DNA from: Dasyornis broadbenti
Taxonomy: Eukaryota > Chordata > Aves > Passeriformes > Dasyornithidae
NCBI GenBank assembly: GCA_013397935.1
Contig: VZRN01004390.1
Coordinates: forward strand, 381,706 to 445,705
Length of the DNA stretch: 64,000 nt
Direction: 5' to 3'
The notes under the pieces were generated by a model that saw only the letters and a program-made list of their open reading frames with translations, was not told where the DNA came from and did no database searches. Made by a program: the position numbers and the translations under genes. Below, piece after piece: positions 13,069 to 25,400 of the stretch. Numbering within the stretch: the first letter of the stretch is position 1; each line of letters begins with the position of its first letter.

Positions 13069-16000
13069 ACTTAGGATGAAACCAACTGTTGGTAGCCACT
13101 GTTACAACAACTTCCTTCAGGACACTTAACAAAATCAAGCATTGTCGTTTCTTTTAAAGACAAAAATAAACTGTTCAAGGCCACAAAGGAAGCTTATGTT
13201 AAAGAAAGATAAGAAATCATGTTCTTATTTTTCATCCTTTTGTTCCAACCATTATGGCCTCTCTTTCTCTCACATTAAGATGGTTATTCCCTGCATTTAC
13301 ATCATGGCCATGAAAGTGATTTTCTTGCTGGGAACTCAGAGTATAGGGAATCAAGGACTTGATATATTTGAGACTTAGCAATAAACCTCAGCCACTATTT
13401 TGTATTTCAGTCAACATTTACCCTGACATTTTTTGTGTAATAAGAGCTTTCTCAGACACCTCCTGATTTTCATATTTACCCTGAACATTGTGCTTACATC
13501 ATCACAGACTGTTATAGAAATCGTGGCACCATAGAGAAAACATTACCTCACTGCACATTTAAGGATGATGAACAGACAGACTGAGAGAGAAGGTGGTTTT
13601 TAAATGCTAAATACAGCCATTTGAATCAAAAAGAAAACATGGAATGAAAAAATAAAAAACTTCACTAAATGAATTAATGTTTCAAGTGGCTGGTTTTTTT
13701 AAACATTTTCTCCAGCAAGAATGTCAAGTACTTCTCTCTTTCTCATTCCTTTTTACATTTCTGTTTTGCTAAGAAAAAGACTGAATTCTCTCTGTTGTAT
13801 ATGACAGAACCAGTTTGATCCTGAAAGCTAAAATGGTACTTTTAACAGGAATAACAGAATGTGTATATCTATACCTCCTTAATGTGGAGACAGTTCTTCA
13901 AACATAAGTAGTTTTAGGAGCTGCAGAAGTCATGTCTAAACTCCTTTTCTTGGACAGGAATGCTGGTCTAGTCATACACAGTAGTTGAGACATTTATTTT
14001 ATGTGGATTCAATGCGATGTAGTATCACAGATGAATTTCTTCAGTATAGACAGGAATTTGTCTCCTCTATCCGGTTAGATGTTTTCACCACACATAACGG
14101 ACGACACATCTACCCTTCTGTCAGATTTAATGCTTAAAAACATGAGAAGTCTCCCTATGACTTATGGAAGAAAAATAACAAAAACCTTATAAAGAAAGCA
14201 GAGGAACGGAACTTTGGGACCAAAAAAATGTGCAAAGAAATGCCTTTGTTTCCACGGAAAAGAATTCCATGGAATAACTATAAATTAAAATACCCTTTTT
14301 CTAGTCTTACAGGATACAAATGTACTACAGACTTTCTGGACTTCAGCTATTTTAGACACACTTCAAAGAAGTTCCAGTTTCTCTAGAGGGCCATGCAAGC
14401 AGCTTGTGCAAACTACAGAGCGCAGTTGCTTGCTCTATGGAAACACAGGAATTAAAGGACTAAAAAAACTTAGATAAACCAAAATATTGTAACATCATCC
14501 ATTCAATTCAAAATTAACAACTCAATTTTCAGGTACTGCAGGAGACATTATTATTACTGCACAAGCAGTTATCAAATGTATGAAAAAAACTTATTGCTCA
14601 GTTGTATCCCTAACTTCTTTCACTTCTAATATTCCTAACAGGCCTAGTCAGCCCCACACACGTGTTCCTTATTACATCCATTAGCTTTTCAGTTGGTTTC
14701 CCACACATCAAGCCAGACTATGAGCCTCAGGAGGGAGTCAGCTACTCCTCCAAGCTGCTATGAGTCATTGTGATGTCTGCTTTGTAGGCCAAATTAAGCC
14801 TGAATTTCTTGCTTCCACTAGGCAACAAGAACAATGAGGAAAAATATGACAAGGAGGTGAGAAAAGATCAAAAAGCCAGGAATACTCTCCCTCAATATCC
14901 CTACCTTCCTGTCATAGTTGTCATAGTGCATGGTGATGAAGAAAGTAAATCAAAGACAGCGTAGAATTGCAAATATGATTACCGCGTTCCAACTTTCAAG
15001 TTTTTGGTCTTACTTAAAATTCTATTTTATCATGACAAATGAAAAAAAAAAAATCCGTGCTACTTTATAAAATATGTACATACTGTTGTACGCTGTTAGA
15101 ATGACAAAGACAAATGTTGACAGATTTATCCTTGGATGTGAACATATATTTTGTCTAGGCCTAAAATAAAGCTCTGCTAAATGAATACTTACCTAATAAT
15201 TCATAGTCTTATTATTGTTGTTATAGAAACTCCTATTGTTCTGGTAGATGAAACTCTTAATCGCAGAAATTAAAACACTAACATAAATTGTTGACTGAAA
15301 GTTAAAATGAACCACTTCAGCATTTATTATATATTCATCTGTTCAGGAACACCAGTGGAAGAAGACTGGAAACACAAACATCCCTGCAACACACAGTTTT
15401 TCAACTATATTCTGAGATTAAGAGTTTTTCATTTGGTCTTAGTTGTCAGGACAAGACACTAAGGTAAGAAATAGGGTTTCTGGATGAGACTAGTCAGTTT
15501 AAATAACGCAGATGATTAACCTGCATTATAGATTAATTTTAAGAAGCCCACTTCAAGGGTCAAGAAGTTTCTAAAGTACTGGTGGCTAGAAGGGGATTTT
15601 GGATGCAAACAGGCATGAGGGGAAATGCCACACATGTGCACTCTGAAGGTACCTTCTACTGTCAGAAAGAAGACAGTGATTTTAGAAGTTTTGCTGTATT
15701 GCCACTTTCATTTTCATAAAAAACCCCACAAACCCCAGCAGTAAGACCAACATTGAATACAAGCCCTGTTCCTTTACTTATATCATCACTAGTCATGAAA
15801 AGTACCTTGCATCACTTGCAGGAAACTCTATAAATTCATTTCTGTGCATAATGCTTTAAAACAGCATTCCACACAAGACCTCAGAAAAGCCAATGTAAGT
15901 GATCCATCACATGTAACTTACAACTGCTTGCAGTGTCCTCACTGCCACAATTGCTTTCTGGGCATCCATGAATAGCTGGAAGAAACAAACCTGCCAATTT

Positions 16001-17662
16001 CTGAGGCACACCTATAACTTTACTGCAATTTTAACATATGTTGCAAACATTGTCTTTGCCTATTTCCTTTAAAAGCACTGCTTATGTCTCATCCCAGCTG
16101 AATCACCAGCGGTTTGTTTTCATTCAAATCCCTCTGCCAGACGCTGGAGCAACTAATGAACTGCAGAATCTGGTCTATAAAAATTTGACTTAGCAAACAA
16201 ACCATCAACATGTTGATGACACTGCCACCCAAAATATCACAGTAACAAGAGTAACAATTTATATGGGCTCTAAGCCAGTCTGTCTTTCCTATTCAAATTT
16301 CAAGAAAGCATGACCTAATTTCTCTACAAGTAGTAGAAACTGTAGCTTTTGTTAATTCAGTTTTTGTTTCTTTCTTTATTTAAGCATATGTTTCGCCACA
16401 GATGATTATAGTCATTAGAAGGAAAAATATTTATTTGGGTAAAATTAAATATAGCAAGCATATAGCCTATAATAAAAATCTAAGAGTAACATGAATTTGC
16501 CAACAGCTGAATACCTGTCCTGGTCATCTAGGTAAGGCTCCCACACTTCATACCAACCAGATGCACCATAAATTCAATTCTATATATTAAAATCAATCCA
16601 AAATGTAAGAACTATGCTGTTTCTGTCAAAACTAAGTCTTCTCAATCTTCCAAAAACTTTTCCACTTCCAGTATTATTCCCACTTAACAAAAATAGAAAG
16701 ATTAAAGCTGAGAAAATTGAAAAGAGAGGGAGAAAGACCAATAAAAAGCAGCAGATAGAACAAATAGGAGTAGTGTCCTTCATATATAAGGTCAGATGGA
16801 TATCCACTGGAATTGGGAAGAACCATGCAGCATTACTCTGTACAATTTCTCACAGCAAAGTAGTATAAAAACTTTTTTTTTTTAGTACCACTTAATCCTT
16901 CCTGAATGATATTTTCTAAAATCTCCAGGTACCTGAAGAAGAAATGGTCTATTGTCTTTCACTTCAGTATTTCAGAAAATTCCTCAGTATATGGCTAATT
17001 TCTTAATAACAAAACTTCCTGTTTTATATTCAAGAATATAAATCTAAACCACAATTGTAGTGGCTAAAATAATCACTTTCTCCCTTGTAAGTATGTTATG
17101 TAAGCATCTAAATCACAAAAAACCCAAGAAATATTCTTCTGTGGAAAGCTTTTCTAATAATTAGCATTGCACTTTTACCCTTTCATACACTTGCATAGGA
17201 CAATATATGTCACGAAATCTGTTCAGACACATGTTGCAATAATGGTATTGTTTGCATTCTGGACAGTACCTGAAGAAAATCTGCAGCCAGACCAGAGCTC
17301 AGCAGGGAGCTGCCCCGTACACTCAGGCATAAGAAAAGGCAGTCACGTTTCCATGCATTCGCTAGTCTCTCACTCATTTGAACAAAATCCCACGGGAAAT
17401 GGATAACCTAATTTATCCAAAAAACCCATACTTCTTTCCACACAAATTTGTACAGGCAAGTTTGTAGATTTCAACACAGATTTAGCCATTTACATTTAAA
17501 AATCAGATGCAGAATTAACAAGTAGCAGTAAACCACACATACAAAACATACGGTCTGGTTTTCCAGATAAGAAAATACTGTGACTTATCACCACCTCTGT
17601 ACTAAACAAGATTAAAAATGTCAGAAACTAATTTCCGCAAATGCTTCACCTCTTTGTTTTAC

Positions 17663-17780
17663 CTGCTTCTGTGTACTTCAATCCTACTTTTACTTCTTCA
17701 TGCTTTGCTTTAGGTGGCGGCCAGACAGTCTGGAGTCTCCCTGGAGTCTTGTCATCTTGCTCTGAGGGACTCAGGTCAGG
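17663..17780 (-). CDS. FMN1: FMN1 shared exon joining both N-terminal forms to the formin body
   Basis: This 118-nt exon, too short to stand out as an open frame, encodes 39 codons plus one base: PDLSPSEQDDKTPGRLQTVW, then PPPKAKHEEVKVGLKYTEA. It is nearly identical to the mammalian FMN1 segment TEQDDRTPGRLQAVWPPPK...VGLKYTEAE that precedes the coiled coil and FH1 region. The acceptor is TTTTAACAG|CCT at 17781/17780 and the donor is GCAG|GTAAAA, leaving phase 1. Both the long-isoform exon (end 29359) and the short-isoform exon (end 19874) end in phase 0 and join here in frame. The next exon should begin by completing Glu and encode the YQAAILHLKREH-type coiled coil; I did not find it between 1 and 17662. 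Confidence 0.95.
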
Positions 17781-19873
17781 CTGTTAAAATTACACAAGAA
17801 AAAATTAAAGTCTGCAGTATCAATTGATTCCAAACAGCAACTGCCATTCTCAGCCCTACACACACTCCAGAAAGATTATCTGTCTCATTCTACTGATTGA
17901 AACAGCGCTCAGCTGGTTGGAAGGGATACAAATAAACCTGTGTAGAAAAATACTTTTGAGGGGGAAAGTAACAATGCATGTGACATACAATGATTTGTTG
18001 AAACTGTTCACATCACTATGGAGAGCTGTCTATCCTTTGGTGAACCACAGAGGTGGTCAAGAATGCTAGGGTTTTTTCCTGTATCTTTATTCCAGAGTGT
18101 AAAGACCCATCTGTGCTCCTCTCCCATGTAAACATTAGAGCAATTCACCTAAGATACCATTTGACAATATAATTTTCTGGAAGCAGAGCTAGTTTATGAA
18201 ATTCCTGCCCCACCCCCAGCAGATTGCTCAGTCCACATACCAGGTAATACTGCCACATCAAAGTAATGCTGCAGCTGTTAATGGGACTGCACTGTCAACT
18301 GGAATGCTAAAATAACTCTTTAAATGGGGAAGGGGTGGAGGGGGAATGACCCACCAAACAAGCATTCTTTTAGAGTGTTTTGTTTTACAGTGGTTTTTTT
18401 ATACCTCCAGTATTTCTGTAATCTGATTTACAACATGTTACTACAAGTAATTGCATAGACACAACTGCACCAACAGTAAAACCCTATATGGAAATGGCCC
18501 CATAAACGGCCCACAGGAGCAAGGGAAAGGAAAGACAAGACCCTTGGACTCCGGCTTTGCCCTGAGAAAACACAGATTTTCACTAGACTGGACATTAAGC
18601 AGCCATTTATGAAAGCCATTCCTGCTGACTCCTGTGCCTCCTCCCTCCCTGTGTGTGATGACAGCTTCCCAAATAAGTTTTCTGTGAGCCACATGAACGC
18701 TGACGCCAGCACACTGACTGGTGTAAGCAGGAAGGAGTAAGCCAGGAATGGGAAGGGCACACACAGACTGCAATTGCTGTACATGCCACAGCCAATGAAT
18801 ACCTCTTTTCTCCTCCCCATAGGTAATTTACTACAAACTGGTATTATCAGTCTACCCAAGTGTTGGCCAAGATTTCTTACATGTTTTTTTCATATTATGT
18901 AAGAATAAAAATTTTAAAGAGAATACAGCCAACACAGTAAATTAATTAAGTAGCTTGAGGTTTAAGGCCCAATCCTGAAACTTGAATCATTCAGGTAATT
19001 CCCCATTCAGCCAACAACAGTCTCCTGGGCTGATTACATCTGCCAAAGATGTGGCTGTAAGAATTTTGGGTTGGGGGAATGCCAACCCAAAGGTTACTCA
19101 TTTAATTAAAGAGTTCAAATCACATTCAAAGTAATTTATGATTGTATGAAAACTTTGCACTGATATTTTTTCTTACAAACATACTAACTATATCTTCATA
19201 TGCCTAAAAGCATTAACCTTGCAAAAATTTATATTAATAAATACTTGAGTTGTATAATTGAAATCACTGAGTTACAATTGGATAAGGTTAAATGTTTATC
19301 AATATTTGAAAAGCCAGATATGTGCTATGTAAACAAGAAAAAAACATTATTTCACATTCTATGTCTTGTACAAACTGAGCTGAAAATCACCCACAACTTC
19401 TTGAGTCAGGTCTTATCATAAAATTATTCCTGCAAGCAAAATGAAATATTACTTTTGAAAATAAAATACTCAATAAAAAAAAAGCAGAGTAAGATTGAGA
19501 AGCTATTAAACAATATTACAGTAAATATCTGTAGCATCAAACTGATTTAAAGCCATAATTAACATATGAGAGAACTGTTATGTAGAGATCTTTTAAAATC
19601 AGAAACTGATTTTTAAGCTCTCACTTCTAATTGAAAGGCTTTTACCATCACCATCAGTTATAGCCCTAATTCTGCTACAACTGCAGATGATCAAGAATTT
19701 TGACAAATTAGCCCCAAGATTTTCTTAGCTGGGAATCTAAAATTTGAGCTTGCCAAAAGAAGAGAACAATTCTGACATTTTGATCTTAAGTCCCCACCAA
19801 AAATATTTAAACAAGAAACTACTTTTTATTCTTCTACTTCCAGATCTTACGAAGAAAAAGTAATTCAACCTAC
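17781..19873 (-). other. FMN1: FMN1 intron between short-isoform exon and shared exon
   Basis: This 2.1-kb intron runs from donor GTAGGT at 19873 to acceptor TTTTAACAG at 17781. It contains overlapping open frames of up to 143 codons near 18428-18859, but they have no recognised homology, occur in several frames at once and look like chance. No repeat of known family was recognised. Confidence 0.85.
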
Positions 19874-21265
19874 AGATTTGTCTGATGGTCCATCCCCAGG
19901 TTTTGATTTTGACCTTTCAAATACAGCTTTCAAGGACTCTTTTTCATTTCTCATTTTGCGTTTTAGGGCTTCCAGCTCTGAAGTATCTGCAGTTGTTTCT
20001 TTCTTGGGAGGTCGTGTGAATAAAGCTTTAAAAGCATCCAGTGCAGATTCAGCAGGGCTTGATTTTATCTCCTCAGAGGGAAATCGTGGTTCTCCTTTGC
20101 TGGAGGCTTTGTTCTTTTGAGCTTCATCACTGTCCTCAGTCTCCCCAGATCCCTCACAAGAGTCCTCAGTTCTATCTTCATTCTTGGAGACGTCTATGTT
20201 CAACAAGTGCGAGAGTTGTTCTAAGAAAGTGGGATTTGCTTTAGGTTCAGATGATTTTTTTTTAATGGTCAAACCTGATGCAATACTGGATTTCTTAACA
20301 GGCTGTCGTAATTTAAGCAGAGCTAAATCATTCTCCCTTGGTTTAATTTCTGTAACAGTTTCCCCATCTTCTGTGGTTAGTCCCTTTTTCCTCACACGTA
20401 GTCCACTAAAGAAAGCAGGCAGCTGGAAAGTCTTTTCAGCCAGTGCTGTTTTTTGGAGTGATATATTATCAGCTGAAGGTCTTTGTTCTTCATCTGAAAG
20501 TTCTTGAGGGCATTCCCCTGTAGCAAGCAAACGAGTGAATTGCTCATCCATTAACATTTTGTCTTTTCCACTGGAGTCATACTCTAGAATATCATTCAGC
20601 TCTTTTGGGAACTGCTTAGAGAATGGTGGGTGTAACTCAATGTCATCTGTATCCACAATGTCATCACTGTTGCTGTGCCCTTCTGATTCTGATTCTTCCT
20701 TATTTTCATTGCTATTGTCCAAGGCCTCAGCAGACAAGGCAGCATTTTTTAGCTTATATTTGCTTGCATTGTTCTCATCGGTGTCTAGGTCCTTATTCTC
20801 CGTGTCCGATTCTGTGTCACTTGTTGTATGAACCAAAGTACCTTGTACAAGAATAGCATCCTTGTCATCATTGTCCAATTCAGACAAAGAAGTCTGTACA
20901 AACCTCAAATGCTGAAGAAGTAATTCGTTTTGGTCAGCTAACTCCAGCTCCAGGCCTGCTTGCCTGCCAGACATTGGGTCAGCTTGGCCACTGGTACTAT
21001 TCATACTGTGCTGATTTTCTGAGTCCTCATTACAACCATTATCATTCCTTTCATGCCAGGTGTTAGCATGAGTATTTATACTGCTGTGCAAAGGTTGAAA
21101 TGCTTTAAGCACTGTTTCTTCTTCGGGAGCTGTAGATTCAAACTTAGTTGTGAATCCAAACAGTGTTTTCACAGAAAATGTAGTGAGAGGGTCAGGGTCG
21201 TTTTCTGCTCTATTCTTCAGGTCCAAAAGCTCACTACAGTCAGGCATCCCATTATGTTCTTCCAT
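19874..21265 (-). CDS. FMN1: FMN1 alternative first coding exon (short isoform, isoform IV type)
   Basis: This exon encodes a 464-residue alternative formin-1 N terminus used instead of the two long-isoform exons. An open frame extends to 21325 but begins there with GTG, so the first ATG, at 21265 (MEEHNGMPDC), is preferred; its context is strong (A at -3, G at +4). In order: an SVKTLFGFTTKFES motif (~31-44) that I recall from mammalian isoform IV; acidic Ser/Thr/Asp/Glu tracts (~148-166 with TSDTESDTENKD; ~188-210); basic segments (VRKKG, TIKKKS, ~290-340); an ALDAFKALFTRPPKKE block (~408-422); and a charged helix likely to form a coiled coil (SELEALKRKMRNEKESLKAV, ~429-448). The exon ends at TCT|GTAGGT in phase 0. 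Joined to 17780 the protein reads DKSPDLSPSEQDD, with no stop. A CpG island lies immediately upstream, suggesting its own promoter. Formin-1 isoform IV has been linked in the literature to adherens junctions and microtubules; that role is inferred here, not shown. Confidence 0.92.
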
Positions 21266-21317
21266 GTTGTGTGAAGTACAGAGCAGGCTCGCTTCCAGCA
21301 GCGCTGCTGACTGCTGA

Positions 21318-22095
21318 GCAAACACTCCTTGCGTGCATTCAGGCTGCCGGCGGGGCCGGCTGCCGGCGCTGCAACAGGCGGCCCGGCCCGGCCCGGCCCG
21401 AGCAGGCCGCCGGCCCCCCNNNNNNNNNNNNNNNNNNNNNNNNNNNNNNNNNCTTTGTCAAAGCACCAACCTCGGCTGAAGCCTCGGCCAATGGTCCCCC
21501 CGGGGCTCCGCGCCTCACCGGGGCTGCGCGCCCCCGGCTCCGGGCGCGCCGAGCCCGCAGCGCCCAGCAGCTACAGCAGCTGCCCCGCCGGGCCGAGCGC
21601 GCCGCGGCTGCTCCCTACTTCCTTGTCCCGGTGCGCCAGCGCTGGGTGGCTTTCAGCAGAAAATTCCTGACGGGTTCTTTTGCATAGTCTTTCCACTCGG
21701 ATAAGGAACTTCTTTTGTAAATCCATAATCACCAAAAACAGTCTAATGGAAACCCAGGAGATAACGACTCTGAAGTTTCTTGTGCCTCCTCCTGAAGCCC
21801 TTGCAGAGCCCCCAGTGCCCGGCCGGGCAGAGCCAACTCGGGTTAGCGCCCTTGAAGCCGAGGAAAGCAGGAAAAAAAGACACTCTCTTCCGATTTGCTG
21901 CAGGTTTCATCTGGAATGCAGATTTCAGCCTCCAGGGCCATGAACAAAAACCGACGAGACTGGTTTCATATTACCACTGTCCTTGCTCTGCACAGCTCCT
22001 GCTGAGAGGTGCACACAGGTACTTATCACAGACTCCGGCCGCGCCCAGGGCCCGGGAGCGCTGGGCGGCGGGAGAGCGGCCAGCGCCCAGGAGGG
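21318..22095 (-). promoter_or_regulatory. CpG island, likely promoter of the short FMN1 isoform
   Basis: The sequence changes abruptly from AT-rich to very GC- and CpG-rich just upstream of the short-isoform start codon. It includes GCCGGC, GGCGCG and repeated CCCGG words around 21340-21415, a second dense part at 21453-21625, and a third at 22035-22090. A CCAAT box is visible at 21488-21492 (inverted relative to the gene). There is no clear TATA box, as expected of a CpG-island promoter. It is the only such island in the window, and its position beside the alternative exon is the main evidence for promoter function. The transcription start site is not determined, and part of the island is missing in an assembly gap. 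Confidence 0.75.
21420..21452. other. Assembly gap of 33 unknown bases
   Basis: A run of N lies inside the CpG island, right after a stretch rich in CCCGG repeats. GC-rich sequence is a common reason for failed sequencing, so the true length may differ from 33. Confidence 0.99.
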
Positions 22096-22399
22096 CCAAA
22101 TTAACTGTTTAGAAATCGGACAGCCTTGACCATCTGAACAGCACCAGCCTTGCATCGTTCCGAACCAGAACAGTCTCCGCTGACATATTCTGTGGCAATT
22201 TTCACAGACTATGCTGCTAAATGTGTGAGATTTGGTAACTTAATACGGACAAAACCACAAGAAATCTACAACACTATCTAACTCAACATTAACAGAACAT
22301 ACCAGGGATACTATGTATTTTTTTATCAATACATATAAAGTACAAAATACTCCTAAGCACTATTGATACTTAGAAAGCCAAGTCTCCACTTTTGCTACC

Positions 22400-22423
22400 T
22401 TTTTTTTTTTTTTTTTTTTTTTT
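22400..22423. repeat. Poly-T run
   Basis: T24 on the plus strand (A24 in gene orientation). It lies upstream of the short-isoform CpG island. Confidence 0.9.
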
Positions 22424-25400
22424 GGAACTACAGAGACTGCAAACCTGCAGGATTTTATATTCTTCTCATTCCTTGGCCTTTAAAAATTTTAGTCAAATTT
22501 CCACGTGTGTACTTTAGAAATTCAAGGATACCATTCTCTTCTCTGCAGCCAAGTTAAAGGGTCATTCTACCGTCAGCCATTTAGCTGTGATGAGTAATCT
22601 TAAGCAAGCAACATGGGGAAAGCTATACTTCACAGGGAAATCAGCTGTAGATCACACCGCTGTATGTGATTACCAAAAAACATCTACTGAAAAGCTGACT
22701 ATTACAGACAACAAGCAACAAGAATTCCAACACATTTAGCTTTTGGTTTAATATTTAAAAATGTAGACTGTACAAAAAGCATTTGTTTGTCTTTTCAATA
22801 TATTATAAAAGATCATAAAGTCAACAGCAAAAGTCATTGGTATCTCCTGCAGGAACAAAGTTTCCTGAAAATTAGATTGTAATATTAAGGGCTTAGATGA
22901 AGCTTACAGACACCTTTTCAATTACAGGGCTGTGTGCATACCTACAGACAAAGGGCACTGGAATCATTCCCATCTGTATCTGTGATTTAACATAGAGCAA
23001 TGTCTTCTGCCCTACTGCCTGGCATTTCCTTAGCAAGCTCTGGACTTGTTTCTCCGCTATGTTTAATCATCGGGTGCCAAGGTCAGAAACAACTGACAGG
23101 TCATGGCTCCCCTGGTCTTCTAGGCTTAATATAGATTAGTATCACAAAAGGAAGCTCTACACAAAGAAAGAGACACAGAGTCCTTATCACTCCCTATGCC
23201 AACACACTCTTATAATACCAGGATTTATGAAACAGGTGGAAAGAAGCTACCTCAGCACTGGTGACTTCCCCAATGACAAAAATTCTTGAAGGCATATCTA
23301 CAGCAATTCTAAATTCCATTTTATGGCAAAATAAATGGGGCAAAGTGACAATATTGAACCAAAGTTTTCTACATTTAAGTTTACATCTATTTTTATGTTC
23401 AACTACATGATTAATTGTTCATTGTTCTGATAAATTGTATGGTTGTGTCTTGCTTATTTATTTATGGGCCTATTTATTTGGGGTTTGGTTAATGTATGAT
23501 GGATAAACATTATATCATGTTTTCAAGAATAGTTTTGTTAGTTACTAACAAAAAATATACCTATATGAACAACTTCATTATACCTTTTAAACTAAACATA
23601 CTGATTTAGATTATGCCAAAATAATTATTTATCTATTTATATTAACAACCCACACTTCCCTGTAGTAAACAAGAGTCACCACGCTGTAACACTCCTATGA
23701 ATATAAGGTTAGTGATTACAGCCACTATTTAACTATTTAAGATTTTAATGAACTTCTGAAAACTTTAGTTTAAAAGTGGACTTAGGAATCTCATAATTTA
23801 CGTCTAAACATCCTAACACAATTTAGGAGACCAGGATCACATTAGTAGTGAAAAGGATGGTGCTTTGAATGTCAGGCTAAAGTTATACAATATATTAAGG
23901 TGCTAGAAATCCCAGAGTTGAACAGTGAATAATTAAAACTCCAGAAGCAGAAATATACCCTATAAAACCAGAGGAACTCTCACAAGCCTGCAGAAAATAC
24001 TGCTTTACATGTACCTCTTTTGGTAGTAAACTCTTGGAACTGTGGAGAACCTTTCAAGCTTTTTGAGCTCTAGGATGAACACGGAAACTCATGTCTACTT
24101 ATGTGCCCAGAGAAATGATCATAGACGAAAGTCATGAATGAGTCAGGCAGTCCCTCAAATTCACCACACAGTCCATAAACTCCCAGCCTAAAATCAGGCT
24201 TTTACAAAGACCTGCTTCTCACATTCTGATGATCAGCCCAGTGGAGAGTCCTCTGTTGAGGGACTGAATAGGTGATAATAAAATACATTTTGGTTACTTA
24301 CTCAATAGAATGTTTCTGGGTAAGATACATATATCATTATGTGTCCTTAATATTTTTATATACAAAAGAGGTCATCATTGAGATGTAAAATGAGATGGAG
24401 CCAGTTTGTTGGCAGAAGTGTTTTAATGCTGGGTGGATCTATCTCATAAGGAAAGTCTCTCTGAACAGGCTGTAACACTACATCTGAAGGAACAACTTCA
24501 AAATCTCTAAAAAAAATCAGTTAAGCCTCCTTATTTAATAAAACTGACAACTCTCTGGTGCCTCAGAAAAGCCCTTAAAACCTGTCATAGCAACTTTCAA
24601 GGCAGTCAATGCACTAATTATACAAAAGGACAACCATTCCTTACAGTTTAAAGCACATTTAATAATCCACACCCTTTCTGACCTACATTTCATCACAGAC
24701 AGAAGTCACACCTACAACTCACTCTAGTTCTGTTCTTGAGGTGTCTTAAGAGCTCACCTGAAGTAGGTTTTAAAACTAGCTTTGAAGAAAACACACATTA
24801 AGCCAGAATAAGGTAATCTAATTTCTATCACTATCATATGGCAGGGCTCAAGACTTGCTGACCCCGTATCTATTCAGATTGCCTTTTCAGACCACTGCAG
24901 TAACAAACTAGATAAACACAAACAGGACAGAAGGACACATTCTACAAAACAGCAAGGCTGCTAAACTGAAAACAAATGTTCTACTGTTTTTTCAAAATAA
25001 AGAAATATAGAAAAATATAGAAAAGTTTTCAAATATAGAAAGGTTTGCATAAGTTCTTGAAAATAATCATAGAATCAAATATGCACTAGTTGTGTCAGGC
25101 TTCAGAAGAGCCACATGAAGCAGCAGGCTGTGTTCATAGCTTGGGTGGCTTGAACTGATCTGAAGTTCAGCTGACACAGTCTGCCCTCTGCCCTGTCCTC
25201 AGCCTAACTTTTACTGTGCAGATTGATAATGGTCCTAGCATTTCACTGCACTCCTGTTTGTCTCTCCTGCTGATTACCTCATTTTATACTTTGTATTTTA
25301 ACTCTTTAAATGCTCTAAAATCGGAAAGGCAGGGAAGACAGAAGGAAACCTATAAGGCCTTGATTTTCATTATTCTCAGCCTTGTTACCTCACAGACCAT

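Larger units (their letters stand above)
1..17662 (-). other. FMN1: FMN1 intron downstream of the shared exon (no exon recognised)
   Basis: I read this region on both strands for the expected formin coiled-coil, poly-proline FH1 and FH2 sequences and saw none. Open frames are short and without recognisable protein character. The DNA is AT-rich with CR1 fragments, two LTR-like remnants, a GT-rich tract and simple repeats, listed separately. The interpretation as one long intron depends on the missing downstream exons lying at lower coordinates outside the window. A very short exon could have been missed. Confidence 0.7.

Noticed and set aside
18428..18859. Overlapping minus-strand open frames up to 143 codons in the intron between the short-isoform exon and the shared exon
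   Set aside because: No recognisable domain, three frames open at once, and the region is bounded by good splice sites as an intron; most likely chance.
19868..19870. Alternative donor G|GTTGAA at the end of the short-isoform exon
   Set aside because: It matches the donor consensus less well than GTAGGT at 19873 and would leave phase 1, breaking the join to the phase-0 shared exon.
19878..21274. Plus-strand open frames of 67-107 codons opposite the short-isoform exon
   Set aside because: They are antisense shadows of a serine/acid-rich coding exon and read as Ser/Cys/Phe-rich nonsense.
21266..21325. Start of the short-isoform protein at the GTG at 21325
   Set aside because: GTG is not expected as a vertebrate start; the ATG at 21265 has strong context and is the first ATG of the frame.
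21271..21687. Open frames of 113 and 138 codons through the CpG island and the N gap
   Set aside because: GC-rich sequence is poor in stop codons, both frames run across unknown bases, and the products are low-complexity Ala/Pro/Arg.
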